From JAZSMS01 sp045536015 (lineage in GTDB: Bacteria; Bacillota; Clostridia; Christensenellales; QALW01): a stretch of DNA of 9,812 nt. Position 1 is the stretch's first letter. Each line of letters begins with the position of its first letter. A model generated the notes under the pieces. The model was not told the DNA's origin, ran no database searches, and saw only the letters and a list, made by a program, of their open reading frames with translations. The stretch spans positions 1-9,812 of the forward strand of contig JAZSMS010000046.1 of assembly GCA_045536015.1 (NCBI GenBank). The letters run 5' to 3'. Below are positions 1-5,167 of the stretch, in pieces. Both the position numbers and the translations under genes were made by a program.

Positions 1-239
1 CCCATAAGTCCGTAAGGATATGCCAGACGCAGGTCGTCTTTCGTTAAAAACGGCAGCTTATGAAGATCTTCCGTGCCCTTGATATCATCAGGCGTTACTC
101 CCTTTTCTTCCATCTTTTTCCGATAATACGGGACATTCTCCCAAACATGTTTTACCTGCTTGACCAAGCGCTCATCCTGCATTTTTTTCAAGGTTTCAAC
201 GGGTGCACATTCGATTTCGCTCTGATAATAACGCGGCAT
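1..239 (-). CDS. paaK: Phenylacetate-CoA ligase (PaaK-like), N-terminal fragment cut by the left edge
   Basis: Reading the minus strand from the ATG at 239-237 gives 79 residues with no stop before the window edge. The fragment fits the N-terminal region of the phenylacetate-CoA ligase branch of the adenylate-forming enzymes: an ERL..QVKHVWENVPYYRKKM stretch (about residues 23-42), then GVTPDDIK, then LPFLTKDDLR and YPYGL near residues 66-78. Known PaaK proteins share the same order (ENVPxYRxK, GVxPDD, LPxTxKxDLRxxYPF). The family activates arylacetates to CoA thioesters with ATP. The ATP-binding and catalytic parts lie outside the window, so substrate and activity cannot be judged. An AAGGAG site (complement of 248-253) sits 8 nt before the ATG. 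A T-box leader precedes it. I counted 108 G+C in the first 240 bases (45%), above the regulator next to it. The family call is sure; the exact substrate is not. Confidence 0.85.
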   Translation of the reverse strand, partial: MPRYYQSEIECAPVETLKKMQDERLVKQVKHVWENVPYYRKKMEEKGVTPDDIKGTEDLHKLPFLTKDDLRLAYPYGLM

Positions 240-296
240 AAATGTCTCTCCTTAAAAATATGTATCTCCTTCATCCATCCGGATGAAAAATCCAAT

Positions 297-326
297 AAAA
301 AAAGCCTGCACTCTTTCGAATACAGG
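297..326 (-). terminator. Intrinsic terminator of the T-box leader
   Basis: An 8-bp stem (complement of 319-326 with complement of 305-312, including two G-T pairs) closes a 6-nt loop and is followed by seven T on the minus strand. Its 5' arm overlaps the CGTCCCT needed for the antiterminator, which makes the two structures mutually exclusive, as expected for a T-box switch controlling paaK. Confidence 0.8.
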
Positions 327-456
327 GACGAAATTTTCGTGTTACCACTCTGCTTTTGCGCGCATTTTACAATCCGCGCCTCATCAGGCTTCGCGCCCTG
401 AATATAAACGGGCTTAAAAGTCTTTGCGATATAACGGTCGCTCCCGTTGCGCCTAC
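297..456 (-). promoter_or_regulatory. T-box riboswitch, 3' portion (antiterminator and terminator), upstream of paaK
   Basis: On the minus strand the sequence AGAGTGGTAACACG (complement of 338-351) matches the T-box core AGGGTGGNACCGCG. It is followed by a 7-nt loop and CGTCCCT (complement of 324-330), the usual 3' strand of the antiterminator: ACG pairs with CGT, AGAG pairs with CCCT with one mismatch, and TGGTAAC is the 7-nt bulge. CCTGTATT (complement of 319-326) can instead pair with AGTGCAGG (complement of 305-312), with a 6-nt loop and a run of seven T (complement of 297-303), forming the competing terminator. Upstream lie AACGG/CCGTT and GCGCG/CGCGC helices typical of the middle of such leaders. 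T-box leaders read through when the cognate tRNA is uncharged. Stem I with its specifier loop is absent: the expected place is occupied by LysR coding sequence. The leader therefore looks truncated at about base 456 and its cognate tRNA cannot be read directly. Confidence 0.85.
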
Positions 457-1275
457 TTTTTTGTTTTCAACACACTTTCTTTGTATAAGACCATATTTGT
501 TTAAAAGCTTTTCGGGGGTGGGGGAAACCCACATAAAAGTACTTGTATTTTCCGAAAGTAATTCAAATTGACTTGCACGTTCAAAAATAAAAATTCTTCT
601 GCCAATATTGTCGTTAAGCTCTTCCTTAACAACTTTAGAAAGCGGCAGGGAAGGTACATAAGGATCAGCATGTGCAATTTCTATATAAGGCTCAAGATCC
701 GCAAAGAATATTTTTTCTTTTTTTGCTAAAGGACTTTCCTTGCTTATTACAAGGTTGTATGTAAAAGAAGTTATAAGCTCGTACTCAAAGCCTTTTTCAT
801 CAAGCATTGCACTAAAATATTTATCGTAGTTTTCTGCATAACGAATAATTCCAAGTTTGTAGTCGTGATTAAGCATATTGCTTATTGTACGTTGAGAATT
901 GGTTTCTTTATAAAAAATTTCGGCAGGATCTTTTGTAAGTTTTTTTGAAAACTGTGTAAACGCCTCAGAAATATAGCACGCGCGCGGAACCGAAATTGAG
1001 AACTTTTGCTTTAATGGGGTGCCTGCTTTATACATTTGCTCAACCTGTTCTATCTGGTTAAGCAAGCCTTTTGCATATCCTATAAATTCTTCGCCTTCAA
1101 GCGTAAGGGTCATACCCTTGGCAGTGCGCTCAAAAATAGTAATGCCTAAGTCTGTCTCCAAATCTTTAATAGCACGGCTTAAGTTTGGCTGGGCAATAAT
1201 AAGCTTTTCTGCCGCCTTGTTAAGCGAACCGCTTTTTGCAATCTCAACAGCATATTTGATGTGTAATATATTCAA
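367..1275 (-). CDS. LysR-family transcriptional regulator with its C-terminus replaced by leader-RNA sequence (truncated or chimeric)
   Basis: The N-terminal winged helix-turn-helix is clear: AVEIAKSGSLNKAAEKL, then QPNLSRAIKDLE and LGITIFERTAKGMTLTLEGE within about the first 65 residues. The rest resembles a LysR effector-binding domain, ending in FMWVSPTPEKLLNKYGLIQ. I chose the TTG at 1275-1273 as start because it gives the usual N-terminus (NILHIKYAVEIAK) and has AAGGAG (complement of 1286-1291) 10 nt upstream; the in-frame ATG further up lies before the promoter. The product would be 302 aa, a normal family length, but only the first 273 residues look like LysR. From the GTA codon at 456-454 the frame runs through the T-box leader of paaK and stops at TAA 369-367, giving a GATGAT...RRGL tail unlike any LysR end. 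The final strand and helix of the effector domain should be missing, so function is doubtful. Target genes and effector are unknown. Confidence 0.85.
   Translation of the reverse strand: MNILHIKYAVEIAKSGSLNKAAEKLIIAQPNLSRAIKDLETDLGITIFERTAKGMTLTLEGEEFIGYAKGLLNQIEQVEQMYKAGTPLKQKFSISVPRACYISEAFTQFSKKLTKDPAEIFYKETNSQRTISNMLNHDYKLGIIRYAENYDKYFSAMLDEKGFEYELITSFTYNLVISKESPLAKKEKIFFADLEPYIEIAHADPYVPSLPLSKVVKEELNDNIGRRIFIFERASQFELLSENTSTFMWVSPTPEKLLNKYGLIQRKCVENKKVGATGATVISQRLLSPFIFRARSLMRRGL
452..460. other. Sequence junction between LysR gene and T-box leader
   Basis: To the right of about base 457 the minus strand codes for LysR; to the left it is T-box leader. Neither element is complete at this point: the regulator lacks its last 25-30 residues and the leader lacks Stem I. 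The crossover lies at or next to a run of six T (457-462). No inverted repeats, transposon ends or target duplications are visible around it. A genuine deletion or rearrangement and a misassembly are both possible. Confidence 0.65.
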
Positions 1276-1297
1276 AACTTTCTCACTCCTTATTATG

Positions 1298-1326
1298 ATT
1301 ATACTTTTTTGTGTAAAAACTGTCAA
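1298..1326 (-). promoter_or_regulatory. Sigma-A-type promoter of the LysR gene
   Basis: On the minus strand TTGACA (complement of 1321-1326) is followed after 17 bases by TATAAT (complement of 1298-1303), both perfect consensus hexamers. The predicted start of transcription, about 7 nt past the -10 box, falls near base 1291, right at the AAGGAG ribosome binding site, so the mRNA leader would be only about 15-20 nt. Confidence 0.85.
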
Positions 1327-1429
1327 GAAGTGCAAAAACAAAGTTTAAATTTACAAAAAACGGGTAATAAACAGAAATAATATAATGTAAAAACAAATGC
1401 TATTAACTTAAATAAAAAGAAAAAAACAC

Positions 1430-1458
1430 TTGCCAAGAAATAGGGTATATGCTATAAT
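1430..1458 (+). promoter_or_regulatory. Sigma-A-type promoter of the rpsB operon
   Basis: TTGCCA (1430-1435) and TATAAT (1453-1458) are 17 bases apart, and a TG at 1450-1451 adds an extended -10 element. This is a strong promoter, as expected for ribosomal protein genes. Transcription should begin near 1465, leaving a leader of about 94 nt before rpsB. Confidence 0.88.
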
Positions 1459-1464
1459 CTGTAA

Positions 1465-1543
1465 GAATTCACACTCGGGTATTAGGGCAAGGCACTTGTT
1501 CCCATAAGGGTAAGGCTTGCAGCATACTTGGGGAGGAAAAAAC
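1465..1543 (+). promoter_or_regulatory. Structured 5' leader of rpsB, candidate S2 autoregulatory RNA
   Basis: The transcript between the promoter and the ribosome binding site can fold: GCAAG (1487-1491) pairs with CTTGC (1516-1520), and inside it CTT (1495-1497) pairs with AAG (1512-1514) and CCC (1501-1503) with GGG (1508-1510) around an ATAA loop. Many bacteria control rpsB-tsf by S2 binding to the mRNA leader, so a regulatory role is reasonable. I cannot match it to a defined leader family by eye, and short stems of this kind also arise by chance. Confidence 0.4.
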
Positions 1544-1558
1544 AAGGAGGACATAAAA

Positions 1559-2329
1559 ATGTCAGAAAAATCAGTTATCTCAATGAAGAACCTGCTTGAA
1601 GCAGGTGTACACTTCGGCCATCCTACACGCAGATGGAATCCCAAAATGGCTCAGTATATCTTTACCGAGCGTAACGGAATCTACATCCTTGACCTTCAAA
1701 AGACGGTTAAAAAAGTAGAAGAAGCTTATGACTTTATCTTTAACGTTGCTTCGGAGGGCGGAAAGGTTCTTTTCGTTGGTACAAAGAAGCAGGCACAGGA
1801 ATCAATCGAGTCAGAAGCAAAGCGTTGCGGAATGTTCTATGTAAATCAAAGATGGGCAGGCGGTATGCTTACCAACTATAAGACCATCCGTTCAAGAATC
1901 GAAAAGCTTAAGAAGATCGAAAAGATGATCGAAGACGGTACAATGGACCTTCTTCCTAAAAAAGAGCAGGCAAAGCTTTTTAAGGAAAAGGCAGAGCTTG
2001 AAGCAAACTTTGGCGGTATCCGCGAAATGAACGGTATCCCCGACGTTATGTTTGTTGTTGACCCCCGTAAAGAAGCTAACGCTATTCACGAGGCAAAGAT
2101 TTTAGGTATCCCCGTAGTTGCTATTGTTGATACCAACTGCGATCCCGACGATGCTGATTACGTTATCCCCGGTAACGACGATGCTATCCGCGCCGTTAAG
2201 CTTTTAGCCGGCACAATGGCAAACGCTATTATCGAGGCAAATCAGGGCGAGTCGTTTGACACTGAAGAAGCAGAAGCTGAAGTAGCAGAAGAAGTTGCAG
2301 AAGTTGAAGCAGAAGCTACCGAAGCTTAA
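1559..2329 (+). CDS. rpsB: 30S ribosomal protein S2
   Basis: The 256-residue product is ribosomal protein S2, a late-assembling protein of the small subunit that sits on the back of the head-body junction and helps recruit S1. Family hallmarks are visible: the N-terminal LLEAGVHFGHPTRRWNPKM, the YIFTERNGIYILDLQKT stretch, the RWAGGMLTNYKTIRSRI helix and the P-D-V-M-F-V-V-D-P strand followed by EANAIHEAKILGIPVVAIVDTN. The ATG at 1559 is preceded 8 nt upstream by AAGGAGG (1544-1550); an upstream in-frame TTG at 1517 lies inside the leader hairpin and has no ribosome binding site. The last 20 or so residues form an acidic Glu/Ala-rich tail encoded by near-repetitive GAAGCAGAAG-type DNA. It is the first gene of its transcript, 15 nt ahead of tsf. 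Confidence 0.98.
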   Translation: MSEKSVISMKNLLEAGVHFGHPTRRWNPKMAQYIFTERNGIYILDLQKTVKKVEEAYDFIFNVASEGGKVLFVGTKKQAQESIESEAKRCGMFYVNQRWAGGMLTNYKTIRSRIEKLKKIEKMIEDGTMDLLPKKEQAKLFKEKAELEANFGGIREMNGIPDVMFVVDPRKEANAIHEAKILGIPVVAIVDTNCDPDDADYVIPGNDDAIRAVKLLAGTMANAIIEANQGESFDTEEAEAEVAEEVAEVEAEATEA

Positions 2330-2344
2330 TTTAGGAGGTTTATT

Positions 2345-2995
2345 ATGGCAGAATTATCAGCAAAACAGATAATGGAATTCAGCAAGAAGACCGGTGTTGC
2401 TCTTATGGAGTGCAAAAAGGCTCTTGTTCAGGCAAATGGTAACGAAGATGAGGCAATTAAGATCCTTAGAGAAAAGGGCGTTGCAACCGCAGCTAAAAAG
2501 GCTTCGAGAATCGCTGCAGAAGGTATGGTAGAAAGCTATATCCATTTAGGCGGTAAGATAGGTGTTCTTTTAGAGGTTAACTGCGAGACAGACTTCGTTG
2601 CAAAGACTGATACTTTCAAAACTTTAGTTCATAACATTGCTATGCATATTGCTGCAGCAAACCCTGCATATCTTCGCAGAGAAGAAGTTCCTGCAGACGT
2701 AATTGCTTCTGAACAGGAAATTGCAAGAACAAAGGCAATAAATGACGGTAAGCCCGAAAAGATTATTGACAAAATCGTTGAAGGTGCTGTTAATAAGTAT
2801 TATAAAGAAAACTGCTTGCTTGAGCAACAGTATATGCTTGATACCTCGCTTACTATTGAGCAGCTTGTTAACGATGCTACTATCAAGTGCGGCGAAAAGA
2901 TTTCTGTTCGTCGTTATACTCGTTATATGATGGGTGAAGGTCTTGAAAAGCGTCAGGATAACTTTGCTGAAGAGGTTATGAGTCAGGTAAAATAA
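2345..2995 (+). CDS. tsf: Translation elongation factor Ts
   Basis: EF-Ts is the guanine nucleotide exchange factor that recycles EF-Tu from its GDP to its GTP form in the cytoplasm. The 216-residue protein has the N-terminal UBA-like domain (about residues 1-50, with FSKKTGVALMECKKAL) and the core domain with the CETDFVAK motif (residues 80-87), whose TDFVA insert disrupts the EF-Tu Mg/GDP site. It is the short form without the extended C-terminal module of the 283-residue E. coli protein, as is common in Clostridia. AGGAGG lies 7 nt before the ATG. A strong terminator follows the stop codon after only seven bases, so rpsB and tsf form the main highly expressed unit. Confidence 0.97.
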   Translation: MAELSAKQIMEFSKKTGVALMECKKALVQANGNEDEAIKILREKGVATAAKKASRIAAEGMVESYIHLGGKIGVLLEVNCETDFVAKTDTFKTLVHNIAMHIAAANPAYLRREEVPADVIASEQEIARTKAINDGKPEKIIDKIVEGAVNKYYKENCLLEQQYMLDTSLTIEQLVNDATIKCGEKISVRRYTRYMMGEGLEKRQDNFAEEVMSQVK

Positions 2996-3002
2996 AAAAA
3001 GC

Positions 3003-3030
3003 GGGAACACAAAACGTGTTCCCTTTTTTT
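3003..3030 (+). terminator. Intrinsic terminator between tsf and pyrH
   Basis: GGGAACAC (3003-3010) pairs perfectly with GTGTTCCC (3016-3023) around the loop AAAAC, followed by seven T (3024-3030). It begins 7 nt after the tsf stop and ends 5 nt before the pyrH ribosome binding site, leaving no room for a promoter between the two. It probably reduces, rather than abolishes, transcription into pyrH. Confidence 0.92.
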
Positions 3031-3046
3031 AAAAACGGAGGTTATT

Positions 3047-3763
3047 ATGTATAAACGCGTTTTATTAAAATTAAGTGGAGAGGCTCTTGGATTAAACGGC
3101 CACGGCTTTGATTTTGAAAATATCAAAAAGGTTGCTTCGCAAATTGGTCAGATGCAAAAAGAAGGCGTGCAGATAGGTATTGTTATCGGTGCAGGTAATA
3201 TCTGGCGCGGCAGACAGGGAACGGATATGGATAGAGTTACTGCCGATCACATGGGAATGCTTGCAACGGTTATAAATACGCTTGCTGTTAAGGATGCGCT
3301 TAAAAACCAAGGTATTCCGTGCTGCGCATTTTCGTGTTTGCAGATGGATACAGTTGCCGAGCCTTATGCTTCACGCAAGGCGATAGAACATCTTGAAAAG
3401 GGCGAGGTTTGCATTTTCGGTGGAGGAACGGGAAGCCCGTTTTTCTCAACCGATACCGGTGCAGTGCTTCGTGCGGCAGAAATAAATGCCGACGTTATTT
3501 TGCTTGCAAAAAATATTGACGGCGTTTATACCTCTGATCCTAATAAGGATGCAAATGCGAAGCGTTATAAAACGTTATCGTTTACTAAGATGCTTGCAGA
3601 TAAGTTAAAGGCTATTGATTCAACTGCTGCGGCAATTTGCGAGGATAACGATATTAGCGTGCTTGTGTTTGCTCTTAATGAAGAAGATTCTATTAAGCGC
3701 GCCTGCAATGGTGAAGAATTTGGTACGGTTATGAAGAAGGATATTGCTTCGGAATTGTATTAA
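3047..3763 (+). CDS. pyrH: Uridylate (UMP) kinase
   Basis: PyrH phosphorylates UMP to UDP with ATP, a committed step of pyrimidine nucleotide supply; the bacterial enzyme is a hexamer of the amino acid kinase fold, typically activated by GTP and inhibited by UTP. The 238-residue length is normal. Visible motifs are the phosphate-binding KLSGEAL (residues 8-14), GAGNIWRG (48-55), DRVTADHMGMLATVIN (62-77), the GGGTGSPFFSTDTGA segment (from 125) that binds UMP, and KNIDGVYTSDP (155-165) at the ATP site. All key residues seem present. CGGAGGT lies just upstream of the ATG at 3047. It sits between two intrinsic terminators, so its expression probably relies on read-through from tsf or on a promoter inside tsf that I could not identify. 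Confidence 0.97.
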   Translation: MYKRVLLKLSGEALGLNGHGFDFENIKKVASQIGQMQKEGVQIGIVIGAGNIWRGRQGTDMDRVTADHMGMLATVINTLAVKDALKNQGIPCCAFSCLQMDTVAEPYASRKAIEHLEKGEVCIFGGGTGSPFFSTDTGAVLRAAEINADVILLAKNIDGVYTSDPNKDANAKRYKTLSFTKMLADKLKAIDSTAAAICEDNDISVLVFALNEEDSIKRACNGEEFGTVMKKDIASELY

Positions 3764-3795
3764 ATAAGAAATATAAATGAAAAAATGTAAAAAAG

Positions 3796-3816
3796 TGCCC
3801 GAAAGGGCATTTTTTT
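3796..3816 (+). terminator. Intrinsic terminator after pyrH
   Basis: TGCCC (3796-3800) and GGGCA (3805-3809) form a short stem closed by a stable GAAA tetraloop. Seven T (3810-3816) follow, and the A-run before the stem can extend it by A-T pairs. It lies 33 nt after the pyrH stop codon. Confidence 0.88.
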
Positions 3817-3817
3817 C

Positions 3818-3849
3818 TTGTAAAATTTACCTGTTTTTGATATTATAAT
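3818..3849 (+). promoter_or_regulatory. Probable promoter of the frr-uppS-cdsA-dxr-rseP-ispG unit
   Basis: Directly after the pyrH terminator, TTGTAA (3818-3823) is 17 bases from TATTAT (3841-3846); an overlapping perfect TATAAT lies at 3844-3849, but its spacing to the same -35 would be 20. The region 3841-3872 is very AT-rich. The position, right behind a terminator and before a new gene set, supports a promoter, though the exact -10 is uncertain. Confidence 0.6.
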
Positions 3850-3884
3850 AGTAGTTAATTATATATTTAATACGGAGGTATCTT

Positions 3885-4454
3885 ATGGCAAACGAGTTTA
3901 TTATGGAAATCGAAATGACGGCAGAGGAAAAAATGAATAAAACCGTCAATGTTTTAAAGGATTTAATGGCAACTATACGTGCAGGCAGAGCAAATGCAAA
4001 GGTTTTAGATCACATTACCGTTGAGTATTACGGAACAAATGCGCCTATTAACCAAACTGCAAATATTTCGGCTCCTGAGCCGAGAATGCTTTTAATTTCG
4101 CCATGGGATGCTTCAATGGTTAACCCCATCTGCAAGGCAATACAGATGTCGGACCTTGGCTTAAACCCAAATACTGACGGAAAAGTAATCCGTCTTATTT
4201 TCCCCGAACTTAACGAGGAGCGCCGTCAAGAGCTTGCAAAGCAGGTTCGTAAATATGCTGAAGATTCAAAGGTTGCACTCCGTGCTATCAGACGCGATGC
4301 TATGGATCAATATAAAAAGCTTAAAAAGGATAGCGCTATTACTGAAGATGACCAAAAAATAGCAGAGGATGCTATGCAAAAGCTTACCGATAAGTTTGTT
4401 GCAAAGGTTGATGCTGTTTCACAAGAAAAAGAAAAGGAACTTATGTCGGTTTAA
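3885..4454 (+). CDS. frr: Ribosome recycling factor
   Basis: RRF works with EF-G to split the post-termination ribosome so that it can start again. The 189-residue product is close to the usual 185. It shows the helical start (MTAEEKMNKTVNVLKDLMATIRAGRA), the VEYYGTNAPINQ segment leading into domain II (about residues 46-57), the PWDASMVNPICKAIQMSDLG stretch, and the FPELNEERRQELAKQVRK and RAIRRDAMDQ helices that return to the three-helix bundle. The ATG at 3885 is supported by GGAGG (3873-3877) seven bases upstream; an internal ATG six codons on lacks such a site. A run of charged residues (EKEKEL) ends the protein. It is the first gene of the second transcript and is 20 nt ahead of uppS. 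Confidence 0.97.
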   Translation: MANEFIMEIEMTAEEKMNKTVNVLKDLMATIRAGRANAKVLDHITVEYYGTNAPINQTANISAPEPRMLLISPWDASMVNPICKAIQMSDLGLNPNTDGKVIRLIFPELNEERRQELAKQVRKYAEDSKVALRAIRRDAMDQYKKLKKDSAITEDDQKIAEDAMQKLTDKFVAKVDAVSQEKEKELMSV

Positions 4455-4474
4455 TCGGCAAAAAAGGAGCTTTA

Positions 4475-5167
4475 ATGGAGAAGAGGCGGAGCCTTAATCA
4501 CGTTGCCATTATTATGGACGGTAACGGAAGATGGGCAAAAAAGCGCGGACTTCCGCGAACGCTAGGGCATAGAGCTGGTGTTGAAAACGTACGCAAGGCA
4601 GTTAGATATTGCTCGGATAACAATATTGGCTATCTTACGGTATATGCGTTTTCTACCGAGAACTTTTCGCGTCCTGCAGATGAGGTTTCGGCGCTTATGG
4701 ACCTTTTAATTGAATACTTTAACAAAGAAATTGATGAGCTTTTTGCTAACGATGTGCGCGTAAATATTATAGGCGATACCTCTATGTTTTCGGAAAAAGT
4801 GAAGCAGGCTATTAAAAACGCCCACGAAAAGACAAAAGACTGTAATAAACTGGTCTTTTCTGTTGCGCTTGGCTATGGTGCAAGGGCAGAAATTGTTCAG
4901 GCGGTAAATAAAATGCTTGCTGAGGGAAGAAATGAAGTAACCGAGGCAGAAATAAGCAAATATTTGTATACGTTTGATATGCCTGACCCTGACTTGATAA
5001 TACGTACAAGCGGAGAACAAAGACTTTCTAACTTTTTACTGTATCAGGCGGCGTATTCGGAATTTTATTTTACAGATACGCTTTGGCCCGATTTTGACGA
5101 AAAAGAATTTGATAAGGCAATAGAAGAATATCAAAGGCGCGACCGCCGTTTTGGAGGCGTTAAATAA
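4475..5167 (+). CDS. uppS: Undecaprenyl diphosphate synthase (cis-prenyltransferase)
   Basis: UppS adds eight isopentenyl units in cis to farnesyl diphosphate, giving the C55 lipid carrier for peptidoglycan and wall polymers. It acts at the inner face of the membrane. The 230-residue protein shows the family motifs in order: MDGNGRWAKKRG with catalytic Asp15 (residues 14-25), GH at 31-32, YAFSTENFSRP (57-67), and DPDLIIRTSGEQRLSNF (171-187) with the Arg and Ser residues that bind the isopentenyl diphosphate. Glu and Trp residues of SEFYFTDTLWP (195-205) follow. AGGAG lies 6 nt before the ATG. The stop codon overlaps the cdsA start by one base (TAATG at 5165-5169). Confidence 0.97.
   Translation: MEKRRSLNHVAIIMDGNGRWAKKRGLPRTLGHRAGVENVRKAVRYCSDNNIGYLTVYAFSTENFSRPADEVSALMDLLIEYFNKEIDELFANDVRVNIIGDTSMFSEKVKQAIKNAHEKTKDCNKLVFSVALGYGARAEIVQAVNKMLAEGRNEVTEAEISKYLYTFDMPDPDLIIRTSGEQRLSNFLLYQAAYSEFYFTDTLWPDFDEKEFDKAIEEYQRRDRRFGGVK

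Noticed and set aside
201..280. Short minus-strand frame starting ATGAAGGAG upstream of paaK, possible leader peptide
   Set aside because: It runs out of frame into paaK, has no clear ribosome binding site and has a T-box as the more likely regulator.
270..287. Small inverted repeat TTCATC/GATGAA between the T-box terminator and paaK
   Set aside because: The 6-bp AT-rich stem is weak, has no T-run and may be chance, so I did not list it as a regulatory site.
60..571. Two plus-strand open frames (60-401 and 356-571)
   Set aside because: They run antisense to paaK, the T-box leader and the LysR gene, have no convincing ribosome binding site and encode no recognisable protein.
1276..1341. Longer LysR start at the ATG near 1341
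   Set aside because: It would translate through the promoter region; the added residues are not LysR-like, and the TTG at 1275 has its own AAGGAG site.
1381..1386. Second TATAAT box on the plus strand upstream of rpsB
   Set aside because: No -35-like sequence lies 16-18 bases before it and the region is simply AT-rich; the promoter at 1430-1458 is far better.
1517..1558. Longer rpsB start at the TTG 1517
   Set aside because: It adds 14 residues absent from S2 proteins, lies in the leader hairpin and has no ribosome binding site, whereas the ATG at 1559 has AAGGAGG at ideal distance.
1408..1644. Minus-strand open frame across the rpsB promoter and leader
   Set aside because: It overlaps the promoter, leader and start of rpsB and has no recognisable domain or start signal.
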